Shown here one piece after another: positions 1-11,633 of a stretch of 64,000 bases of DNA. The notes beneath the pieces were generated by a model. It was not told the DNA's origin, did not search any database, and saw nothing but the letters and a program-made list of their open reading frames with translations. The translations under genes were made by a program, and so were the position numbers. The DNA is from Fallopia convolvulus. Taxonomy: Eukaryota > Streptophyta > Magnoliopsida > Caryophyllales > Polygonaceae. The stretch is taken from assembly GCA_964016875.1 (NCBI GenBank), contig OZ024719.1, positions 29,870,679 to 29,934,678 on the forward strand, written 5' to 3'. The first letter of the stretch is position 1. The number at the start of each line of letters is the position of its first letter.

Positions 1-467
1 ATTCTCTCTAACTTGGTAGATTAGACGTTGACCCTTCGGGGAATATTTTTCAGTACCAAGTATGAACCAGGGAGCCGTGCAGGGACCGAGGCCAGATGGC
101 GGGCCGGGGCGGTAAAGAGCGCGTGTCATAGCGGGATGGGTTTTTACGTTAGTTTATTTATGACTTTCTAGGATATTGTTTTATTATTGCGTTAGAGTTG
201 GTAATATGACTTGTCTTCTGTTTTCATCAAATGATTTTGTTGTTGGTGGTTATTCGTTGGATTCGGCATATTTATATTTAGGTTTTCGGGAATTCATGCA
301 TAACTACGTTTTCCATATTTTTATTAAAAGAAAGGTTGGATGTTTTCATTTTGTTTTCTCGTCGTGCCTGCGTTGCAAGATCCTAAAGTGTAGTTGTCAA
401 CCAACTTAGATAGTACCTAGTAAGGTCTATTTCTCAATAGCGCCCCGTCGGAAGTCGGGGTGTTACA
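1..467 (+). mobile_element. 3' end of a Ty3/gypsy LTR (cut by window edge)
   Basis: The stretch ends in a GC-rich inverted pair (CCCCG at 441-445, CGGGG at 455-459) followed by GTGTTACA, the usual 3' terminus of plant chromovirus LTRs. It shares ordered blocks with 8770-9217: GAACCAGGGA near 65 and 8842, GGGAATTCATGCAT near 288 and 9034, TCTCGTCGTGC near 357 and 9103, and TAGCGCCCC near 437 and 9184. No TGGTATCAGAGC primer site follows, so this is a 3' LTR or a solo LTR. The 77-residue ORF at 176-409 has no recognisable domain and is taken as chance. The left end lies outside the window. Confidence 0.6.
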
Positions 468-775
468 ACATCAAACAAATATCTATTCAATATAACAATA
501 TCTTTTGAAAGCTTTCTTATACAAGTAATTAAAATTAAAGATAAGATATTTCAAAATAAATATAAATCTTTTATCATAAATCTTTTGACGAATTTATTTA
601 TAGATATATAGTGATTTTATTTTATAAAAAATTAATGATAAATATTTATAATGTTTAAAATTAATAAAAATAGATAATAAAATATTTAATAGATATATTG
701 AAATATTTGATAATCACTAAATTTACGTACATGAAAAGTAATAAAATATGAAGAATATAATATTTGATTAAAAAG
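468..775. repeat. AT-rich dispersed repeat, inverted copy at 25.5-25.8 kb
   Basis: Read in reverse complement, this segment matches 25498-25806 over about 300 bases with scattered differences. Shared landmarks are AACAAATATCTATTCAATAT, ATCTTTTGAAA and AATCACTAAATTTACGTACAT. Similarity stops abruptly at the LTR end on the left and near 770 on the right. No coding sequence is visible. It could be a MITE or the end of a larger element, but I see no clear target duplication. Confidence 0.7.
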
Positions 776-1433
776 TATACATTCTACGAGTAATAAATTA
801 CTTATATTAAAGTTTATATTATATTTTAATTTATTAATATCCTATTTATAATGTCTATAAAATATCGAATCGTAATCGTACATGGTACGACGGGTAAAAC
901 TAGTAGTATAAAAATATGAATATGTGAATTATAAACATGAATACAGTGTAAAATGGAAAGAATGAATATGAATGAATATGCAACTAAAAAATATGAATAC
1001 AGTCATATAAAATCATGAATATACAACTCAAAATTATAAATACAAACTATTCACACGTTCATACTCTAAGAATGGTTTTACTTGAACTCACCTCCATAAT
1101 TAGATTAGTGTTGGGTTCATGTGAAGATTAAGTTATATTAATAATAAACGTATAGAATATAAAAAATTAACTCAGAATAGATAAAATTTAACTATATAAT
1201 ATAGATAAATAAACTCGTAGCATATATAAAATGAACTGTTAGTTTACAAAATAAACTCTTAATTTATAACAAATAAACTAATTATTTCTGGTTATAACAT
1301 TCCTTTTAAAAATAAAATTATTTTATAAATTCATAAAAAAAAAATCATCATCATTCAAAGCTCTCCTACAACAAAATCTGAGAGTCAAGATAAGAGTACC
1401 CTTGTCTAGACCTGTCAAAAACTGACCTAATCC
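776..1433. other. AT-rich intergenic DNA, nothing recognised
   Basis: Very AT-rich sequence with many TATAAA-like words and no open frame of interest. I see no gene, no clear repeat boundary and no RNA gene here. Confidence 0.6.
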
Positions 1434-1905
1434 GCTAACCCGACCCGACCCGCCCGATAAATTTAGGGTCAAGACCCGAAAATTTGAACCCGAAATCCGA
1501 AATAAACCGAACCCGATACAACCCGAACCCGTTGGGTTGAAATCCGAACCCGTTGGGTTGAAACCCGAAACCCCTTTGGTTGACCGATTTAGCATATTTA
1601 TAGAATTTTTTAAATTTATTTTGATACTTATAATATATTTTATTATTAAAATAAATGAAAATAATATATTATAATTAAATATTATTATTTTATTAATTCG
1701 TATTTTAATAATCATAAGAAAAAATGATATTTTAGACCCGCTGGTCAACCCGACCGACCGAAAACCCGCTACAACCCGACCCGATTGACCTGTGAGTCTG
1801 TGACCCATAACGACCCATAACCCGATTTAACCCGAACCCGAAATGACCGAACCCGAAATGACCGAACCCGAACCCGCCCAACCCGACCCGATTGACAGGT
1901 CTACC
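1434..1905. repeat. Degenerate ACCCGA/ACCCGAA tandem repeat
   Basis: Two clusters (about 1434-1580 and 1735-1905) of irregular ACCCGA, ACCCGAACCCG and GTTGGGTTGAAA words flank an AT-rich core. The - strand frames across it read as Gly/Phe/Ser-rich strings, which is just the repeat translated. Related sequence occurs at 11740-11840 and 32690-33390. It resembles the (CCCGAA)-type filler common in plant intergenic DNA. It is not telomeric CCCTAAA. Confidence 0.65.
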
Positions 1906-2276
1906 CTTGTCCAAATAAAAGGGTACCTTGGATAAACCCAACAAAAATTGAAATTCATATCTCGATAGTATTATTGTATTAAGACACTGACCTATCATTG
2001 AGATGTTCCCCTATTTCTTTGCTCGCAAAAAAAAAAAATAAAAAAAATAATTGCCTTATGTATCTAACGAATTCAGTCGGATAAGCTTTTGCAATTTATT
2101 TGATCCGTAATTCGATGGGCTGAAATCCCCAATCTCGTCGTTTACCTCTTACTCCCCTGGTTTTTCCCGGAATCCCCTAACTTTGAACCTTCAAAAACCA
2201 TCTCCAAGATTTCACTTTCAACCCCAATTTCTTCCATTCCCCTGGCGAATTCCAACCTTTGATCCCCTGTTCTACA

Positions 2277-5200
2277 ATGGCGACCATCCCTCTCTCTCTC
2301 ACCCTCCCGACCACCTCCCCAAAGCCAGCTGTTCCCAGCTCCATCGCCTCCTTCTCCACTTTCCACACTCCCAAACCCCTCCTCTCCCTCCCTCGCCGGC
2401 GGCTCTCTCTGTTATCGGCGCCGCCGTGCGCCATGGCCATCGAGAAGGAGTCAATGGAGAACGAGGCGCCTCCTACATTCCTCCGTGAATCGGATGGCTC
2501 TTCTTCCTTGTCCTCCTCCTCGGCTTCCTCTGTTCGGTCGAGGTTTGAGAGGATGATAAGAGAGGCGCAGGACAAGGTCTGTGAGGCTATCGAGAAGGCC
2601 GATGGCGTCGGGAAGTTTAAGGAGGATGTGTGGTCGAGGCCCGGCGGCGGCGGCGGAATCAGTAGGGTTTTGCAGGACGGTGGCGTTTGGGAGAAGGCTG
2701 GGGTCAATGTGTCTGTTGTGTATGGAGTTATGCCCCCCGAGGCTTACAGGGCTGCCAAGGCTGCCGGATCGGATGAAAAGCCCGGTCCCATTCCCTTCTT
2801 CGCAGCTGGCATCAGCTCGGTAATTTCCCACCTTTTGAGCTTCATCTGTCATGGCTTTTCAATTTGGTGGTGGAATTGGTATGCATTTGTGGATGGATTG
2901 TGCTGAATTTTCAGAGAGGAGAAAGATGTCATTTATAGTCAAATTCATAGATGTCCCTTAAATTGCTATTATTTGAATGGCATTTCACGAGATGTCATTG
3001 TGCTTTGCAGAAATACAACTTGAATTACTTGGATGTAAATCTTAGGCTGTCACTACTTCATGAAAAATGCAGAATTTAAGGTTATCACATGGAATAGAGT
3101 GTGACTGGCGGCAAGTCATGCTAATAAGGTTGCTTTACCTTATAAGGTAGTCAGTTTTAGTCGTTAGTCGATTAAAAAAGGCTTGGTTTTTTAAACGATG
3201 CTGGAAAGGCTATTCAGAGGTTTGATAAGGTAATTACTAAGGCTTGTTAAGGCAATAATGTAGTGATGTGCTGATAAGTGATTGGTTGTCTTGATACTGC
3301 AAAATTGCGATGCAAAAGATGGCCTTATGAATCATATTTTCCTTTTGTTTCTCTGAATCACGTGTAGACTACACCAAGTACAAGAACATCAGGTAAAAAT
3401 TATCGGAAATATTCTGCTTGTGGATTTAGCTATGAAGACTGCTTTTGGGTAATATGAGGGAGTTTTAGGTGTTTGTCTACTGAATTTCTCTCTTTAGAGA
3501 GCTCACATTGTCATTTTCGCTCTTCCAGGTTTTGCATCCTAAGAACCCATTTGCACCAACACTACACTTCAATTATCGCTATTTTGAGACTGATGCTCCA
3601 CAAGGTAATTAAAAGTAACAAAGTTTCTTAATGTATTCTCAAACGTGTTCTTGATCTATTGTATGTTATGTGTGCTTATTTGTGTGTATGATGTTTATTT
3701 GGGTGGTAGAAGTTGAAATTATAGGTGAATTACATTCATATTAGGTAGTTTATTTGTTTTTGACCTCAATACTACACTTGTTGGATGGAACTTTTAAATG
3801 AAATTACCAGTAGGAAACTTCTTAGCTTTAACTCTCTAAGAGACATCTGAATATATCAATGATTTAGGTTTGTCCTATATTAAGCAGGCCACCTAATATT
3901 TCTTTTGATAAAAAAAAAAACAAAATTTCGTATATGGATCTTGTTGAATTTCAGTTGATGGATTTCTTACTATGATGTTGCTTATTGGGTTGAAATATAC
4001 AGATGCTCCAGGTGCACCTCGACAGTGGTGGTTTGGTGGTGGAACTGATTTGACTCCCTCCTATATATTTGAAGAAGATGTCAAGCATTTCCATCAGGTA
4101 TTTTCTTTATTTCTATTGTTCCAAGTTTAAATCGTAGTTATTTTTAACTTCCGTAAAACCTGTGCTAATTTGCTCCAAAGAAAGTTCACTTTTCAAAACC
4201 TAACTTATAGTTAGCTTTGGTTCAGTGGGTTAACCTTTCTTTTTTGTCCAAGTAAGCTGGCTTTATCAGCCTATATCTCAAAACGAGTGACATTCCTTAA
4301 CTCTTAGAAATTACATCAGCTATGTAGATTTGGTTGAGTTGGATATATCGTATCATTGATTTATAACCAAAGGAGCTACTACTGGTTACAATCATTCATT
4401 TGTGTAGGTCCAAAAGAATGCTTGTGACAAATTTGAGCCTACCTTCTATCCTCGATTCAAAAAATGGTGTGATGATTACTTCTACATCAAGGTATGCCTT
4501 TATCAGGCTTTTTGCTTGCGTAAGCTGTTTTACTGATTCGTATATGGTTTGGATCCTGACAATTAGATCTCGTAATGTTTACAGTTATTTAGCCATACCC
4601 TCTGGTGGCCTTTCTTTTCTGGCAAGTGTAATTTCAAATACCGATGGCAGATTTATCGCATCCTATGAAATATGATGTTCATACTAGTTCCTTTCCCAGC
4701 TATGGACCCTTAGTCTAATAAATACTTGTGGGGTTTAAAAAGGAAAGTATTCAAGCCCATCTAGAGACACAAAGTAGACAATATGTTTTACATATTGTAA
4801 GTACTTCAAACAGCTGTAAATAAGGATTCAAATTTGTTGCTGAGTGATTCAGATGTAGACAATATGTAAAACATGTTGTCTACTTTGTGTCTCTAGATGG
4901 GCTTGAATACTTTCCTTTTTAAACCCCACTAGTATTTATTAGACTAAGGGTCTATAGCTGGGAAAGGAACTAGTATGAACATCATATCTCATAGGATGCA
5001 ATAAATCTGCCATCGGTATTTGAAATTACACTTGCATCAAAAGAAAGGCCACCAGAGGGTATGTCTAAATAACTGTAAACAATTGCGAGATCTAAAGTCA
5101 GGTACTTACATATTTTAGATCTTATAAGATTGAAGCCAATTTTGCCATCTACAGCACCGGGATGAAAGGAGAGGTCTTGGAGGGATCTTTTTTGATGATC

Positions 5201-5864
5201 TGAATGATTACGACCAGGAAATGCTTCTATCATTTGCAACCGGTAAATGTTTGCATATTATCTTTCTCAACACATTTCTCGTATCACTCTATTAAAATAC
5301 CCACTTATCTCCTTCCATGAACCCTTCACCTCGGTGTTCTCAGAATGTGCGAATTCAGTGATTCCTGCATACATTCCCATTATTGAAAGGAGAAAAGATA
5401 CGCCTTTTAGAGAGGAACACAAGGAGTGGCAACAGTTGCGAAGGGGGCGTTATGTAGAATTTAATTTGGTAAGCGGACCTTGTCTTAGAGGATCAAGTTA
5501 CACTTTACATTTTGACTTCCCATGGACTTCTTTGATTGCATACATTTTATGGATTTTTTAGGTGTATGATAGAGGAACAACATTTGGTCTGAAGACTGGG
5601 GGTAGAATCGAAAGCATCCTAGTTTCGCTCCCGTTGACTGCTCGCTGGGAATACAACCATGTAAATCCGGCCCTTGATCATTTTTATTTAATTTTTTTTT
5701 GGTTCTTGTGCATTTCAAGGAGAAGGCTGGATGGTGGCTTTGAGAATTTGAGATAAGATTGCTTCCTTAACTCTCTATGTTTTTCTACTTTACAGAAACC
5801 TGAAGAAGGGAGTGAAGAGTGGAAACTATTGGATGCTTGTATCAACCCCAAAGAATGGATCTGA
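2277..5864 (+). CDS. HEMF: Coproporphyrinogen III oxidase, chloroplast precursor (8 exons)
   Basis: Oxygen-dependent coproporphyrinogen III oxidase (EC 1.3.3.3) decarboxylates two propionate side chains of coproporphyrinogen III to give protoporphyrinogen IX in plastid haem and chlorophyll synthesis. Exons by GT-AG borders and unbroken frame: 2277-2819, 3529-3604, 4003-4097, 4408-4491, 5155-5242, 5344-5468, 5562-5660, 5796-5864, giving 392 residues, close to the usual plant length. Residues 1-60 form a Ser/Thr/Pro-rich transit peptide lacking acidic residues until about 55. Family blocks are intact: FFAAGISSVLHPKNP (exons 1-2), LHFNYRYFET, WWFGGGTDLTP, RRGLGGIFFDD, YVEFNLVYDRGT and TGGRIESILVSLPLTARWEY. 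ATG 2277 is chosen over in-frame ATG 2259 because MATIPLSL is the typical precursor start. Exon 1 is GC-rich and the introns AT-rich. Intron 4 holds a large hairpin. No damage seen. Confidence 0.96.
4565..5093. repeat. Long inverted repeat (foldback) in intron 4 of the oxidase gene
   Basis: Arm 1 (4565-4800) and arm 2 (4855-5093) are near-perfect reverse complements of about 236 and 239 bases around a loop of about 54 bases. Both outer ends carry AGATCT. The arms share, inverted, CCTCTGGTGGCCTTTCTTTT, AATACCGATGGCAGATTTAT and GGGCTTGAATACTTTCCTTT. Mismatches are a few percent (for example AGCTATGGACCC against AGCTATAGACCC). The element lies wholly inside intron 4 (4492-5154), with arm 2 ending 62 bases before exon 5, so the pre-mRNA could fold into a long duplex. 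It may be a foldback transposon or an in situ inverted duplication. Confidence 0.9.
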
Positions 5865-6100
5865 TGATCATAAAATCCATTTGTTTCTCATCTGTGACTA
5901 TTTGTGAAGTAGCTGCTGATTTGAGGTTTCATGCGACAAGTCGCTCTCGTAATTTTTGTAACCAGAAGCTGTCATTGTAATCTTGTTTTTTTTTTTTTTT
6001 TTAAATCACGCCATTTTGCTGCAGTTTCAAATAATGAGTTTTCAACCCATGTGGATTTGCAATGCTCGAATTCATTGTCGGAACAGTTCAAAGAGTTAAT
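5865..6100 (+). other. Probable 3' UTR and downstream flank of the oxidase gene
   Basis: Non-coding sequence after the TGA at 5862-5864. It includes T-rich stretches (GTAATTTTTGTAA near 5949) and an 18-base T run at about 5984-6001. No polyadenylation site can be fixed from sequence alone, and no other gene is visible. Confidence 0.5.
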
Positions 6101-7125
6101 TTGGGAATAGGCTACACAAACTTCCACTGTAGCTAAAAGTTTATTCTCTTTTTTGGTAGACAAGATGACGGTGACTTTTAATGGACTAATTACAAGGGTA
6201 CGAACCAAGCAGATTTAAAAAGCTACTCAAGTTCTTGTTCAATTGGGAACCATCATTGACAAGACTTCTGTTACCATGCTTAGCCATATGCTAGCCTCTC
6301 GACAAGTTACTTGACATGCTTGTAAAATTCGGCTTTTTCATGTCTCCAACCTACATGCAAGGATAGTTGTTTCATTTTATTATAGACTTATAGTTGCTAT
6401 TATTACTTTATTTTTAGGAAGATGATAAGGAATGTCTATATATACTTAAGGGCTAACTCATGTTTATTTATAGGCTTTTCTTGGACTAGTTTTATACATT
6501 ATATTTATAGGAGATTCATTTAATGATAATTCTGTAAAACTGAAGAGATCATTAATGATGTGTCACCGAAAGGATCTAATCCTGCCAAGTGAGAGAATCA
6601 AGTATTTGGATGATTCTTTTCTTTGATAAACAATCACAAAAAGGGTATGTTGCTGCCATTTTAAAAGGATTAAAGATCAAAGAAGTAATGTATAAACCTA
6701 GTGATTCAAAGTAAAGAGATTCCGAAACAAGGAAAGGCCCTCTTCGAAAAGGTATAGGAAGGAAGCAAGACCTTAGAGAACTACCACAATCGAAGAGGTC
6801 GAATAAAATAAGGGAAGAGTGAGAATCCGAACTCTTGTACCTAAGACTCTAAGAGGAAGGAAGGGTGAGTCAGACATTCTATTCGACTTAACGGAAATTT
6901 TAGTGAACCCAAAAAGAAATATGTAACGTATAATAAAAATATTCCTAATGATGCTAAAAAAGCAGTCATGACTCCACGAGATATAGAAGACAAGATCAAG
7001 GTGGTTTTTGATGGGCCAATTAGAAGGGAACATGCCAAGCAGATTCAAGAAGTTACTCAAGCTCTACTTGATATGGATCAAGATAGGATAACGGCTAACG
7101 AGTCATGGAAGAGGATAAGAATGTA
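6100..7125 (+). pseudogene. Gypsy polyprotein tail remnant, two degenerate copies
   Basis: Near 6960-7125 the + strand reads MTPRDIEDKI then VVFDGPIRREHAKQIQEVTQ, which resembles the GPMTRARAKKLQEA tail that ends many plant Ty3/gypsy polyproteins. A weaker copy of the same segment (GACAAGATGACGGTG...ACCAAGCAGATT) lies at about 6160-6240. The - strand copy at 29896-30095 reads the same tail with the canonical GPITRDRAKKLK. The intervening DNA has no long frame. I infer decayed retroelement DNA; the exact element type is uncertain. Confidence 0.45.
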
Positions 7126-7311
7126 ATGTAAAATTTTAAATAAAAAAATAAACAATATTTAATTTTGGTTTGAAATTAATTATATTTTAAAATTTTTAAC
7201 TTAAAGTTAATTAACTATTATTTCAAGGTAATGTTTGTAGTAAAGGAGATTAGATGGTCAAAAACGAAATTTGCACATAAATTATGCGGACCTCGTTCGC
7301 ATATATTTATA

Positions 7312-7563
7312 CTCCATCCGTTTCATAATAGATGTCCATAGACAAATTTGCATATACATTAAGGAATTTTTTTCCCAAAATTACCCATATTAAAAAGTAC
7401 TACCTAATCCTAAAAGTTGTTTTTGGAAGAAGTGTATAAGATCAATGTGGTATAATTATTAAGGGTATAAATGGAAAAAATGGACAAAAAACATTGATAT
7501 GGACATCTATTGTGAAACAAGAAAAAAAAGTTTATATAGACATTTATTTTGAAACGGAGGGAG
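7312..7563. mobile_element. Stowaway-type MITE (Tc1/mariner), 252 bp
   Basis: Terminal inverted repeats CTCCATCCGTTTCATAATAG and, inverted at the right, CTCCCTCCGTTTCAAAATAA are the hallmark Stowaway termini. TA dinucleotides flank both ends (7310-7311 and 7564-7565), as expected for the TA target duplication. Inner TIR positions also pair (AGATGTCCATA near 7330, GGACATCTAT near 7501). No coding capacity. Confidence 0.9.
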
Positions 7564-7614
7564 TATATGATTGTCTCCATCATAGAGTAAGTCATGTGTT
7601 TAGCAGGAAAAAAC

Positions 7615-7616
<2 letters not shown>

Positions 7617-7656
<40 letters not shown>
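7617..7656 (+). repeat. (GA)n microsatellite
   Basis: About 20 uninterrupted GA dinucleotides inside retroelement-derived DNA. Confidence 0.97.
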
Positions 7657-7658
<2 letters not shown>

Positions 7659-7659
7659 T

Positions 7660-9217
7660 CTTTCGTTAGGTCGGATTTTGGGAGTTCAAGTGTTGTTTAG
7701 TAAGTTTTAATAAGTTAATAGATTATTTTGGTTTGTCCTGTTTTTGCAGATTTGAATTTATAATTGATTTTGATTTGAAAATCAGTTGATTTATAATTTT
7801 TAGAGGGTGTTTTGGATATTTAATTTTTATTTGGTAAAAGATTTAAGAGTGATTTTAGGGTTTCGTTTGTAATGATGTTTTGGAAATATTTTATCAAGTT
7901 TTACAAAAAGGTTTGAACTAGAAAAATGTTTTTTTATAAATATAGTATATCCTGGTCAAATTTTAAGGGATTATGATATGTACAAAAGAAGTTATAAAGC
8001 ATTCTGACTTTTCGTTGTTTTTAGGGTTAGAGTTTGTAAGAGTAAAAAGGCTATTAGTTTTCATTTGGTTATATATATAGGAGTCCAGGTCTTAGGTCGT
8101 GATCATAGACGAGGGGTAAAGATAGGCTATCTGTCTTAGACAGGGTTAGGCACTACATGATAGTTAGTGGTTTCTTAGTTTCGACAATTCATCTTTGAGG
8201 CGTTGTTCACGACTTGCTCAGCTTATATTCAATTCTTGTTAGTTTTCATGCCGTGCTCGTAGGATTAGTTTTGGGGAACTAGTCCTTGATTGATTATTTT
8301 ATGAAAAAGTTTTTACTTGTATTTGTTATGTGTGCAAACGGATTTCAAAATGTTTTCTTTGTATGTGAAGTTTTGTAACGTTTTCTCTGTGTTGGTATCG
8401 TTCTTGGCATAGCCATATGCGTAGTCGTCGTGGAGATAGGGATGGCTACGTATAGTTCGTGTGACAGAGAATCGTGCCCCTTCAAAAAAAAAGCTATATG
8501 TGTTTTGGGCAAGTGCTCCAATGGAGAATTGACCCGGGGTTGGAAGTGTTGATTTCTGAAAGGTGGGAGGTCGTGCCTCGGCACCTGGGCATAGGGTTGA
8601 TTAGCGCCATGGAATGGAACGGTGAGTGAATGGTTGTATTGTTGTGTACGAATGTGTAGATATGTGATGTGTGTGTGATCAATTGGAAGTTAGGTATGGA
8701 TTTAGAATTGTATGTGTTTTGTATGTGCATGTTGTTAGGAATATGATTGAGTTTTAAACGTCTTACTAGTACCATATGATTTCTAGCTTGTAGTAGAATA
8801 GTAGCTGACCCCTCAGAGACTTATTATTCAGTTTCAAGTAGGAACCAGGGACCCGTGTTGAATCCTCTGTAAGACGGTGGAGCGGATCGTTGATGCGTGC
8901 ATGTCATTAGGTTTGTGTCATGTTGGGTGCTCTAGATTACTTTCCTGGATAATCTTATACTGATGTTTAGCTGGTTTAAGTCTTGATATGGGAAGGGTTA
9001 GTTGAGACTATGAATTCGTTTTAAATATGTTTTGGGAATTCATGCATGTTTTATGACACTTTCGTTTTTATAAATATAAGTTGGATATTTTATTTATGTT
9101 TTCTCGTCGTGCTCAAGTTGTAAGATTCGGGTGAACTTGTTCTCAAATTAGCTTGTGTGGACCCATGTGTGGTCTACTACCGAGTAGCGCCCCGGTGTAA
9201 AGACGGGGTGATACAAA
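7660..9217 (+). mobile_element. Ty3/gypsy LTR-derived sequence, probably solo or isolated LTR
   Basis: This ends with CCCCGG...GACGGGGTGATACA at 9190-9215, equivalent to the LTR terminus at 441-467, and shares the block order given for that LTR. No tRNA-Met primer site follows and no polyprotein frame precedes it, so it looks like a solo or decayed LTR. The left boundary is not resolved; the Stowaway MITE and GA tract lie just outside. Short frames (8345-8584, 8494-8775 minus) have no domain and are discounted. Confidence 0.55.
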
Positions 9218-9449
9218 TGGTCCAACTTAAAAGTATCAGCCAATGTTTTCAATTGTTTTTATAATGAGGTAGACATGTTGCATTTAGTGGATAGATGACA
9301 CGTCGCGACTCCGTCGCTATCAACCGAAGGACCTCATGTAGAATAGTATGTTAATTTGTTAAGCTCTAGTCAAGTTTAGTTTCGATCATGTGACTTTTTT
9401 TAGAGAAAGTCATATTCGTTCCTATAGTTTTGGCACCACTAAGGGAATG
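9218..9449. other. Unassigned spacer
   Basis: Between the LTR end and the LINE fragment I recognise no gene, repeat or terminal structure. Confidence 0.5.
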
Positions 9450-10112
9450 TTAGTAAGCAACAAGCAAAGAGTTGACTCCATCCATCCCCACCTTCACCTT
9501 TCTCTCCAAATTAGTTGAGGAGGTTTTGTCCCATCCACTTAGGAATCCCTTTAGCCTTTTTAATTTTGAAGAAACAGCAAATTGCTTAGAGCTTAGAACA
9601 TCTTCCTCCCAAGCAATTCTCACCCTATCCTTGAAGCCTTCCTTATTTGCCCAACAGTTTTTGAAATTGAAAGGAACTTTAAGGGGCATCCACTCGTCAA
9701 GAACTGAAACTACCCCCGGTCCAACTTACATGAGGTTCTTCTTGCCCCTTTCCTCATGTTGCTCCAAGTGTACCGAAAGCCTGAGTACTCTAAGTCGGCT
9801 ACCCCGCAATTTGTAAACACACCCAAGAGTTCCTCAAAAGCATTCAACTTCTCTCTATGTGCATTTCACTTGTCATCCAGTTCCAAGAGGCAATTAAAGT
9901 CGCCCATGACCACCCACGATTCATCACAAGAGTTGGCAAAACCCCTTAAAAAGTCCCAAGTGCCTCTTTTTCCATGCGGTGTGTGAGCTCCATAAACCTC
10001 CAAGGCTACCATACCAAGTTTCCCATCCACCGGAGAGGCCTTGAAATGCAAGAGTTGGTCCAAAATAAACTACACAGAGACAATAAACACCCTTGGATCC
10101 CACAACAACCAA
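9450..10112 (-). pseudogene. LINE endonuclease fragment (L1-type ORF2)
   Basis: On the - strand, 10063-9866 reads LGMVALEVYGAHTPHGKRG followed by WDFLRGF and SWVVMGDFNCLLE. The last is the catalytic GDFN block of the apurinic-type endonuclease of plant LINEs. Downstream at 9689-9450 the frame PLKVPFNFKNCWANKEGF is the conserved FxFFNFW segment lying between endonuclease and reverse transcriptase. Frame changes between the pieces show it is broken. The fragment stops near 9450, and its 5' side runs toward the N gap. Confidence 0.75.
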
Positions 10113-10242
10113 ATAGGCCCTAGGTCAACATTCCCACTATTTGTAGCATGACTTCACCCAAAAGGAACTTTGAGGCAATCATGTTCTCCTTCATCCCTTC
10201 CAATTTTGGTCTACAAAATTGCAATTAACCCGAGATGTTGAG

Positions 10243-10442
10243 NNNNNNNNNNNNNNNNNNNNNNNNNNNNNNNNNNNNNNNNNNNNNNNNNNNNNNNNNN
10301 NNNNNNNNNNNNNNNNNNNNNNNNNNNNNNNNNNNNNNNNNNNNNNNNNNNNNNNNNNNNNNNNNNNNNNNNNNNNNNNNNNNNNNNNNNNNNNNNNNNN
10401 NNNNNNNNNNNNNNNNNNNNNNNNNNNNNNNNNNNNNNNNNN
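10243..10442. other. Assembly gap of exactly 200 N
   Basis: A run of 200 N splits the retroelement-rich zone. Any translated frames crossing it are meaningless. The sequence just right of it (10443-10560) again has a short broken - strand frame and may belong to the same LINE. Confidence 0.99.
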
Positions 10443-10679
10443 CCCTCACGGGCTATTACAACCCTCCTTTCGAAAAGACTCACACTTAGAAAGCCTAGAT
10501 TTTTGGACTTTCCACTCCTCTTAACCACTTTTCACCCAAAGTTATCTGCACAATCATCACCCTTATTTTTCACATTTTTAGGGCTCAAAGTTCTAACAAC
10601 CGTGGCAGCCTTGATCCTTATGATAATATCAAACTTGACCAAAAATAAATAGATATATTCAATGTAGTTAGTGGTGGAG

Positions 10680-11633
10680 GCTTGATTCCAAAGTTCTAAA
10701 TGGTGATGCCATCTCGAAAGATAATATTGGTGTTGTTGGTGGTGGAGGCTTGATACACAATGAAATGGGTTCTTTTGTTAGAGGATTTACTTTCCTTTGT
10801 GGAGATTGCACAACTTTGACTACTAAGTAGTAGTCCTTCCTTGTATCATGGTCTTGATTTTGCAATGAGCACGGGAATGGCCAAGCTACTTATGGAGTCG
10901 GATTCTTTGTATGCTATCTCTCGTTAAGCTCATAGGGCCACTTGACACACCCAGATATCCCCATTGAGCAAGTGACGACGCCTCATTAGAAGCAATGTTT
11001 CGGAAGTTGGTATCCACTAGGTTAGACATGAACCTAACAAAGGTGCTGATGCAAATTGCAAATTATAGTCTTATTGTGAATTTGCAATTTCTTGCCTTGG
11101 ATGAATTTTATTAGTTTAGGCAGTTCATCTAAATACTTGTGTGAGAATTTATGTATTAAGCTTTGATAAACTTCTTTAAACTCAATTGAAGTTGCGACGA
11201 ACAAACCCTAAGCTAATGCAATTCAATCATAATTTCTTTCAACATTTGGGAAGAGAAGGTACTTGTCTTCGCCTACTTCTCCACCTTTGACTTCTCTTTT
11301 CCTCTCTCTTTGCAAGTTGACTCTACCACCCTCTTGATTGTCGGCGGAGGTGTGTTGATGATGTTAGTTGTTCCTTGGACATTTTAGTGTCTTCATGAAC
11401 TCTTGGTTTTTTTGCCCATTTTGCCACCCTGGCACGTTCTAGTCGAGGAGTTTTTGGGACGTACATAGTTTGCACATGTTTGCATAGTCTTATGGGGTTT
11501 TTAAGACGGTAGGGGGTTGTTGGATCTGAATGATCCGTCTTTTGCCTTGTATTTTGTGCCTAAACCCTTTGTTTGATTAAAGAGATTTTGTACAATTGCT
11601 CTCTTTATATGTTTACCATATTTCAAAAAAAAA
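10680..11633 (+). pseudogene. LINE 3' end: RNase H-like remnant, 3' UTR and poly-A
   Basis: The + strand reads GGGLIHNEMGSFVRGF near 10740-10785 and LDFAMSTGMAKLLMESDSL near 10855-10911, the beginning and the acidic ESDSL strand of the RNase H-like domain of plant LINEs. Frames shift and stops intervene. About 560 bp of non-coding DNA follows, ending in CATATTTC and a run of ten A (to about 11633), as expected for a LINE 3' end. Its orientation is opposite to the 9450-10112 fragment, so this is a separate insertion. Confidence 0.6.

Noticed and set aside
1434..1905. Interstitial telomere repeat
   Set aside because: The unit is ACCCGA/ACCCGAA, not the plant telomere unit CCCTAAA.
1323..1998. 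- strand ORFs of 161 and 88 residues
   Set aside because: They only read the degenerate ACCCGA repeat; composition is Gly/Phe/Ser-rich and there is no domain.
2142..2852. Overlapping frames antisense to, or in other frames of, exon 1 of the oxidase (for example 2177-2707 minus)
   Set aside because: The + strand frame carries the recognised protein. The others result from the GC-rich exon lacking stops.
4400..5239. Protein-coding potential of the inverted repeat (frames ending TDGRFIASYEI on both strands)
   Set aside because: Both frames are the same DNA read from each arm of the hairpin. The oxidase exons on either side join in frame without it.
10211..10528. ORFs spanning the N gap
   Set aside because: They consist mainly of undetermined residues.
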